This document shows positions 58,812 to 64,000 of a stretch of 64,000 nucleotides of DNA, one piece after another. Location of the stretch: assembly GCF_014876775.1 (NCBI RefSeq), contig NZ_CP062310.1, positions 1,093,699 through 1,157,698 of the forward strand, written 5' to 3'. A model generated the notes under the pieces. That model worked only from the letters and a program-made list of their open reading frames with translations. It did not search any database and was not told where the DNA came from. This DNA is from Infirmifilum lucidum. Its GTDB lineage: Archaea; Thermoproteota; Thermoprotei; Thermofilales; Thermofilaceae. Position 1 is the stretch's first letter, and each line of letters opens with the position of its first letter. The position numbers and the translations under genes are program-made.

Positions 58812-60620
58812 ATGAGAGTTGCCGTAGTCGATAAGGCACTCTGCAAGCCGAGTAAGTGTAACCTGGAGTGTGTCCGGTTCTGCCCAGTAAACAGAGCTGG
58901 GTCTAAGTGTGTCTGGATAGATGAGTCAGAGAATAAAGCCAGAATATCAGAGGAACTGTGTGTAGGGTGCGGGATCTGCATCAAGAAGTGCCCGTACTCG
59001 GCAATCTCTATAGTCAACCTCCCAGAAAAGCTCTCAAAGAGCCTTGTGCACCGCTATGGCCCAAACGCCTTCGAGCTCTTCAGGCTCCCAATACCCAGGG
59101 AGAGCAGGTCGCTGGGCATTCTCGGTAGCAACGGCGTCGGGAAGTCTACCTCGCTTAAAATACTCGCAGGAGTTATAAAGCCGAACCTCGGGAGGTACGA
59201 GTCTCCCCCCAGCTGGGACGAAATTATAGACTTCTTCAAGGGATCCGAGCTTCAGCCCTACTTCGAGAAAATAGCAGACGGCAAGCTAAGAGTATCGTTT
59301 AAGCCCCAGGCCATAGACGCGCTGAGAAAGTACTCCATAACTGTGGAAGAGGCACTTAAAAAAGTAGACGAGAGAGGCATCGCGGGAGAGCTGATCGACT
59401 ACCTCGGGCTCTCGCAAGTAAGGGACAGGCCTTTAAAGCACTTGAGCGGAGGAGAGTTGCAAAAAGTGGCAATCGCGGCAACATTCTCGAAGGATGCTAG
59501 TGCCTACCTACTCGATGAACCATCAAGTTACCTAGATGTTCGCGAGAGGCTCCGCGTAGCCAACTTGATCCGTAGCCAAGTGGCTCCGGGGAGATACATC
59601 ATCGTTGTTGAGCACGACCTCGCAGTCCTGGACTACGTTAGCGACCTGGTATCGATAATATACGGTGAGCCCGGCGTCTACGGAGTTGTAGGCGTAGTAA
59701 AGGGCGCTAGAGCCGGGATAAACACGTATATTGAAGGCTATATTCGCGAGGAGAACGTGAGGTTCAGGGACTATAGGGTAGAGTTCCATGAAAAGCCACC
59801 GTCTGTGGAGTGGCCTACTGAAAGCATTATGGTTAGGTGGAGTAACCTGTCTAAGAGGCTAGATGGTTTTTCACTGCAAGTCGAGGAAGGTGCAGTACAC
59901 AGAGGGGAAGTCGTAGGAGTTCTGGGCCCCAATGGTATTGGGAAGACTACCTTTGTCAGGATGATCGCTGGCGAGCTCGACCCAGACGAGGGTTGGATTG
60001 AGAGGCTGCAAGACATCAGGTTCAGCTACAAGCCCCAGTTCCTGGGTGAGATCAGTTTCGACGGGACAGTCAGGCAGTTCCTCCAGGCCTCCAGCGTCGA
60101 CACTTCCTCAACTTTCGTTCAGGCCGAACTGCTCAAGCCGCTCCGCGTGCACAACCTACTTGACCACAACATGGGCGATCTCAGCGGCGGCGAGCTTCAA
60201 AGAGTCCTCATCGTGTCAGCTCTAGGAAAGGACGCTGACCTATACCTCCTAGACGAACCGATGGCGTACCTGGACGTAGAGCAGAGGTACGCTGTTGCAA
60301 AAGTCGTAAAGCGTCTCACCGCCGAGAAGGGCGTGGCGACAATAGTCGTTGAGCACGACATCGTAGCTATCGACTTCCTCGCGATGACAATAATGGTGTT
60401 TAGGGGCCAACCGGGGATTAGGGGTGAAGCCTCATCTCCTTGTGACATGAGGAAAGGCATGAACATGTTCCTCAAGGACATGGGCATTACGTTTAGGAGG
60501 GATCCCGAGACTAGGAGACCTAGGATAAACAAGCCGGGTTCCTGGCTCGATAGATACCAGAGAGAAGTCTTGAAAGAGTACTACTACGTAGTAGTAGAGG
60601 AGAAAGAGGACAGAGAATAA
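58812..60620 (+). CDS. ABCE1 / Rli1 ribosome recycling ATPase
   Basis: 602 residues. N-terminal twin 4Fe-4S domain with C11, C16, C20, C24 and a second CVGCGICIKKCP cluster; ABC domain 1 with Walker A GSNGVGKST, signature LSGGELQKV and LDEPSSYLDV; hinge; ABC domain 2 with GPNGIGKTT, LSGGELQRV and LDEPMAYLDV. It splits ribosomes after termination with aRF1 or Pelota. Starts 15 bases after the TFS-like gene, probably the same operon. Confidence 0.97.
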   Translation: MRVAVVDKALCKPSKCNLECVRFCPVNRAGSKCVWIDESENKARISEELCVGCGICIKKCPYSAISIVNLPEKLSKSLVHRYGPNAFELFRLPIPRESRSLGILGSNGVGKSTSLKILAGVIKPNLGRYESPPSWDEIIDFFKGSELQPYFEKIADGKLRVSFKPQAIDALRKYSITVEEALKKVDERGIAGELIDYLGLSQVRDRPLKHLSGGELQKVAIAATFSKDASAYLLDEPSSYLDVRERLRVANLIRSQVAPGRYIIVVEHDLAVLDYVSDLVSIIYGEPGVYGVVGVVKGARAGINTYIEGYIREENVRFRDYRVEFHEKPPSVEWPTESIMVRWSNLSKRLDGFSLQVEEGAVHRGEVVGVLGPNGIGKTTFVRMIAGELDPDEGWIERLQDIRFSYKPQFLGEISFDGTVRQFLQASSVDTSSTFVQAELLKPLRVHNLLDHNMGDLSGGELQRVLIVSALGKDADLYLLDEPMAYLDVEQRYAVAKVVKRLTAEKGVATIVVEHDIVAIDFLAMTIMVFRGQPGIRGEASSPCDMRKGMNMFLKDMGITFRRDPETRRPRINKPGSWLDRYQREVLKEYYYVVVEEKEDRE

Positions 60621-60624
60621 AAAA

Positions 60625-60633
60625 GTTTATAAG
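60625..60633 (+). promoter_or_regulatory. Promoter of alba
   Basis: GTTTATAAG with AAAA before it, about 45 bases upstream of ATG 60676; a second TTTATC follows at 60634. Confidence 0.5.
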
Positions 60634-60675
60634 TTTATCAAAAATAGAGTTACCCGCATAACAACAAAACAGGCG

Positions 60676-60957
60676 ATGGACATGGCAGAAGTAGGAACAG
60701 TCTTCGTCGGGAACAAGCCAGTGAGCAGCTACGTCCTAGCAGCAGTGACGCAGTTCACAAGCGGCAGCAAGCGCGTAATACTAAAAGCGAGAGGGCGTGC
60801 TATTTCAAGGGCTGTTGACGCCGCAGAGCTCGTCAGGAGGTTCCTAGGAGGAAAGGTCAGCTACGGCAACATAAAGATTGGGAGCGAGAAGGTAGGAGAG
60901 CCTGGCAAGGAGAGAACAGTTTCGACAATAGAGATCGAACTCGTAAGGACAGAGTAA
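60676..60957 (+). CDS. alba: DNA/RNA-binding protein Alba
   Basis: 93 residues, abundant chromatin protein of Thermoproteota, a dimer that coats DNA and RNA. VFVGNKPVSSYVLAAVTQF contains the conserved Lys that is acetylated in Sulfolobus (the Lys of GNKP), and ILKARGRAISRAVDAAELVRRFL is the signature helix. Own promoter, as expected for a highly expressed gene. ATG 60682 is an alternative start. Confidence 0.96.
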   Translation: MDMAEVGTVFVGNKPVSSYVLAAVTQFTSGSKRVILKARGRAISRAVDAAELVRRFLGGKVSYGNIKIGSEKVGEPGKERTVSTIEIELVRTE

Positions 60958-61002
60958 GACCGAATATTCTCTTCTAACCATTTTTCTCATGCTGTGAATT
61001 AC

Positions 61003-62823
61003 ATGCTCGAGATAACCTCCAGTTTCGACAACGCTGTACTCCTAGCTGATGAGAAAGTAGAGCTCTCGTTTACCCTGTTGAACAGAGGAGATCGAGAGCT
61101 CGAAGGAAGGCCTTACATTTCTCTACGGGTAAACGGCAAACAGGAAACACTCATAGTGTTCGACTTCGAGAAAATCCCCCCACAGTCGCAGAAGACATAC
61201 AATGCTACACTCAAGGTGCCTGGGGCTACAGGTGAAGGCACTTTAGGTTTCTATTTTGAGGCCAGGGAAGGGCCTGTAGCAAGCCTCGAATATCCTGTCT
61301 TCGTAGCCGGCAAGGGCGAGCCGGTTTACGTCTCGTTTGTCTGGCACCACCACCAGGCCCCGCAGTTCTACCCAGATGGCAGGTTTAAGGATCTCTGGGC
61401 CTACAAGCACGTCTTCGAAGGCCGCTTTGAAGGCTTCGAGGGGGGCCCGTACTCTATACACGTGTCCCTTCACAAAAAATATCCAAGTTTTATCGACGTC
61501 GACCATTTCTCACCCTCCCTGCTTGAGCAGTGGGAAATGGCCGTAACTGGGGCTGTAGGAGTGCCTCCCGAGGTCATCCAGCGGAGGCAGGAGATAGAGA
61601 CCCTGCTGGAGACGATAAGACAACTCATCGCTCAGGGGAGAGTTGAACCTCTAGGGAGCGTTTATGCGCACACAATTCTGGGCTTCATCTTAAGGAAGGC
61701 ACACGAGAAGGGTCTAGTAGAGGAGGCGAAGCTGCTAATCTCATGGGAGATTGAACAAGGGCTCTCAATCGTGGAAAAGATTACCGGAAAAAGGCCGAAG
61801 GGGTTCTGGACTCCAGAAATGTTTTGGAGCATGGAGCTTGTCGACATATACCACCGCCACGGGATTCTCTATACTATTCTCTGCGAGCAACATTTCGCGA
61901 AAGCAGGGGGTGATAAAGGCACCATCTACGAGCCGTACATCCTCCGCGACCCAGTGACCTCGAGCACCCTTATAGTTTTCTTCAGAGACCTAGCTCTAAG
62001 CAACTGGGTGAGCTTTAACGTGGACTTTAGAGACGAGCGAGAGGCAGACATTTCTGCAAGGCGTTTCGTTATCGAGCTTGCAAAGAGGAGGGAGAGAGCT
62101 CCTGGAGGAATTGTGGTAATAGCCCTGGACGGCGAGAACTGGATGATAATGCCCTCCTACAGGAGGTATGCCCCCTACTTTCTGAAACGCGTAATCGAAC
62201 TGATCGAGAAGAGCCAGGTCATAAGGCTGTCATCGATCGAGAAGTACCTAGAAGACCACGAGCCCACGAGGGTTCTCACATACGTTCCTTACGGGTCGTG
62301 GATTAACTTAACTGAAGCCCAGTGGACTGGAGGCGTTAAGGACAGCGTGTGGGAGGAGGCTTTCAAGGCCTTAGGCGTAGTTTCCTCCCTGTATAGCGTG
62401 CTAGGAGAGGCCTCGGCAAAGTTGTCCAACGACAGGGAGTCTGAATTCTACAGGGCTCTAAAGGCCCTCGCAATAGCCTTCGACAGCGACTTCTACTGGT
62501 ACGGCGAGATAGAAAAGGAACGCGAGTTTGTAAAGAAGTGGGCACAGAGGAGCATCGAAATCGCCGAGAACTTCGTCAAAAGGTACTTGAAAGTATCCGT
62601 AGTAAGCAGGACACGCAATCACGTAGTGATCCAGCTGGAGAACCACTCCCCCTACCCGCTGACTGCCTCGATACACGTAGAGTCCAGGAACTACAAGAAT
62701 GAGGCCCAAGTAACTCTCAACCCGAAGACCATCAGGAGAGTCCCCGTGTACACGCCATCGCACGAGAACACGCAGGTCGTCATCAAAGCCGGCAGGATAG
62801 TGCTCCCAGCAACCACTCCGTGA
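61003..62823 (+). CDS. Glycoside hydrolase family 57 enzyme
   Basis: About 606 residues. N-terminal Ig-like beta domain (residues 1-105), then the GH57 barrel starting VSFVWHHHQAPQFYPDGRFKDLWAY. The nucleophile Glu is E272 (WTPEMFWS) and the acid/base Asp is D376 (ALDGENW). C-terminal beta domain from about 530. No signal peptide, so it acts inside the cell, on alpha-glucans such as glycogen, as alpha-amylase, 4-alpha-glucanotransferase or branching-type enzyme; which one is unclear. ATG 61003 is preferred to GTG 60994. Confidence 0.9.
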   Translation: MLEITSSFDNAVLLADEKVELSFTLLNRGDRELEGRPYISLRVNGKQETLIVFDFEKIPPQSQKTYNATLKVPGATGEGTLGFYFEAREGPVASLEYPVFVAGKGEPVYVSFVWHHHQAPQFYPDGRFKDLWAYKHVFEGRFEGFEGGPYSIHVSLHKKYPSFIDVDHFSPSLLEQWEMAVTGAVGVPPEVIQRRQEIETLLETIRQLIAQGRVEPLGSVYAHTILGFILRKAHEKGLVEEAKLLISWEIEQGLSIVEKITGKRPKGFWTPEMFWSMELVDIYHRHGILYTILCEQHFAKAGGDKGTIYEPYILRDPVTSSTLIVFFRDLALSNWVSFNVDFRDEREADISARRFVIELAKRRERAPGGIVVIALDGENWMIMPSYRRYAPYFLKRVIELIEKSQVIRLSSIEKYLEDHEPTRVLTYVPYGSWINLTEAQWTGGVKDSVWEEAFKALGVVSSLYSVLGEASAKLSNDRESEFYRALKALAIAFDSDFYWYGEIEKEREFVKKWAQRSIEIAENFVKRYLKVSVVSRTRNHVVIQLENHSPYPLTASIHVESRNYKNEAQVTLNPKTIRRVPVYTPSHENTQVVIKAGRIVLPATTP

Positions 62824-62887
62824 TATTTACACACGTAGCGAGGAATCACGATAAACATTTTTTCTTAACTCTTTTCTTCTATCTCTT

Positions 62888-64000
62888 GTGGACGAGCGAG
62901 AAGATCAGGCCCGCGTTACTGCACTGACTCTAGCGCTCGAAGGCATAAGATCTGCCGAACCGCGCTCCGCCGTGAAAAACTACTTGACTCGAAGCGGGGA
63001 GAAACTAGTCCTGCGAGACGGCACAGAGATACCCGTTAGAGGGGAGGTCTACGTCGTAGGCGCCGGCAAAGCCTCTGGGGGCATGGCTCAGGCCATAGAA
63101 GAGATACTCGGAGACAAGATAGCAGGGGGCGTAGTATCTGTCCCCGAGGAGCTTGTAGGTAAATACTCTACAAAGAAAATCAGGATAGTCGGGGCAACTC
63201 ATCCGAAGGCCTCCCAGAAGAGTGTTGAAGCGGGACGCATGGTCTTAGAGACGCTAACAAACCTAAGAGAAGACGATCTCGTAATTGCGCTGTTCTCAGG
63301 AGGGGGTTCCGCCTTACTCGAATACCCCGTTGAAGGTGTGACTATAGACGAAATAGGGGAGTTCAGCATACTACTCATGAAGAGAGGAGCCGATATATTC
63401 GAGCTCAACGCCGTGCGAAAACACCTCTCGCGCATCAAGGGGGGCTGGCTAGCCCGGCACGCCCAGCCAGCTAGGGTGCTCGCGCTAATGATATCCGATG
63501 TCGTGGGAGATAGAATGGATACAATAGCCTCCGGCCCGACAGTCCCAGACCCAACAACGTTCCAGGACGCGTACAACATCCTTAAGAAATACTCCGCTTG
63601 GGAGGAGGCCCCTGCGTCGGTCAGGGCGTATATAGAGAAGGGGTTAAGGGGGGCTGCCCCGGAGACGCCGAAGCCAGACGATCCCGTCTTCTCCAGAGTG
63701 GTAAACCGGGTAATTGCCAGCAACATGCAGTCCCTAGAGGCGATGGCTACAAAGGCGCAAAACCTCGGCTACAGGCCGCTGATACTGACTTCGATGCTGG
63801 AGGGCGAGGCCCGCGAAGTAGGTAAGGTTATTGCATCGATACTGAGAGAGGTTAGGAAGTCAGGGAAGCCTCTCCCACCACCCCTCGTTATCCTGGCTGG
63901 TGGCGAGACGACAGTCACCGTGAGGGGGAGGGGGATCGGTGGGAGAAACCAGGAGCTCGCTTTGAGCATAGCTATAGGTATAAGGGGGTTAAGAGGCGTT
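62888..64000 (+). CDS. Glycerate 2-kinase, MOFRL type (cut by window end)
   Basis: Open for 371 codons from GTG 62888 to the window edge; family length about 440. Glycerate 2-kinase phosphorylates D-glycerate to 2-phosphoglycerate, as in the branched Entner-Doudoroff pathway of archaea. GEVYVVGAGKASGGMAQAIEE start, VIALFSGGGSALL, LSRIKGGWLA, LMISDVVGDRMDTIASGPTVPDPTTF, and LAGGETTVTVRGRGIGGRNQELAL (the MOFRL domain start) are all present. It lies near the GH57 gene on the same strand; both fit sugar metabolism. Confidence 0.93.
   Translation, partial: MDEREDQARVTALTLALEGIRSAEPRSAVKNYLTRSGEKLVLRDGTEIPVRGEVYVVGAGKASGGMAQAIEEILGDKIAGGVVSVPEELVGKYSTKKIRIVGATHPKASQKSVEAGRMVLETLTNLREDDLVIALFSGGGSALLEYPVEGVTIDEIGEFSILLMKRGADIFELNAVRKHLSRIKGGWLARHAQPARVLALMISDVVGDRMDTIASGPTVPDPTTFQDAYNILKKYSAWEEAPASVRAYIEKGLRGAAPETPKPDDPVFSRVVNRVIASNMQSLEAMATKAQNLGYRPLILTSMLEGEAREVGKVIASILREVRKSGKPLPPPLVILAGGETTVTVRGRGIGGRNQELALSIAIGIRGLRGV

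Noticed and set aside
1-64000. CRISPR arrays, insertion sequences, integrases, prophage or toxin-antitoxin genes
   Set aside because: No repeated 24-37 base units, no transposase or integrase motifs and no such pairs were seen anywhere in the window.

Overview
This window comes from a hyperthermophilic archaeon of the Thermoproteota (Crenarchaeota). The evidence is an RNA polymerase largest subunit split into A' and A'', an Alba chromatin protein, an Orc1/Cdc6 initiator, both RFC subunits, two tRNA genes with bulge-helix-bulge introns at the anticodon, many GTG/TTG starts, and promoters with TATA boxes about 26 bases upstream of leaderless or short-leader genes. A Thermofilum-like member is my best guess, but this is an inference from gene content and arrangement and was not tested by a search. 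Coding density is very high and I see no CRISPR array, insertion sequence or rRNA gene.

Layout. 1-9.8 kb: rpoB (cut by the window edge), rpoA1, rpoA2, L30e, NusA-like, S12, then directly RpoD, L18e, L13, S9, with RpoN facing S9. 9.9-11.3 kb: an unknown Cys-rich protein, a decayed surface-protein pseudogene and an intron-containing tRNA-Val. 11.5-19.5 kb: S2, MEMO-family protein, type 2 IPP isomerase, archease, a winged-helix regulator, RtcB, S7, RFC small and large subunits. 19.5-22.7 kb, minus strand: unknown gene, MtnA-type isomerase, DUF99, M24 peptidase. 22.8-27.5 kb: membrane protein, GalT-like protein, membrane-anchored coiled-coil protein, Roadblock protein, MglA/Arf-like GTPase, second Roadblock protein. 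27.5-31.7 kb, minus strand: aminotransferase, unknown gene, S11-S4-S13, intron-containing tRNA-Ser; a C/D-box sRNA lies on the plus strand just past S11. 31.8-35.6 kb: GNAT, enolase-superfamily enzyme, THUMP-like protein, Orc1/Cdc6. 35.7-42.6 kb: L24, S4e, L5, S14, S8, L32e, L19e, L18, S5, L30, L15, SecY. 42.7-46.8 kb: small winged-helix protein, 34-residue basic protein, SPOUT methyltransferase, L3, L4, L23, L2. 47-53.7 kb: NDH-2-like flavoprotein (minus), S19, L11, L1, L10, AlaS. 53.7-64 kb: DUF434, NAC, CDP-alcohol phosphatidyltransferase, RtcA, SAM hydrolase, Cgi121, THUMP protein, an N-terminal-only TFS-like Zn ribbon protein, ABCE1, Alba, GH57 and glycerate 2-kinase (cut by the edge).

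Most of the window is translation and transcription machinery, but the classical archaeal superoperons are broken up. Rpl6 is missing between S8 and L32e. L12 is missing after a short-tailed L10. S19 is separated from L2 and sits next to L11. S12 runs into RpoD. S7 sits beside RFC. A second theme is RNA end processing and tRNA maturation: RtcB, archease, RtcA, two spliced tRNAs, Cgi121, THUMP proteins and a methylation-guide sRNA.

The best candidate for an undescribed system is the 22.8-27.5 kb cluster. It combines two Roadblock proteins and an MglA-like GTPase with a membrane-anchored coiled-coil protein and a polytopic membrane protein, which recalls bacterial MglAB and Streptomyces conservons.
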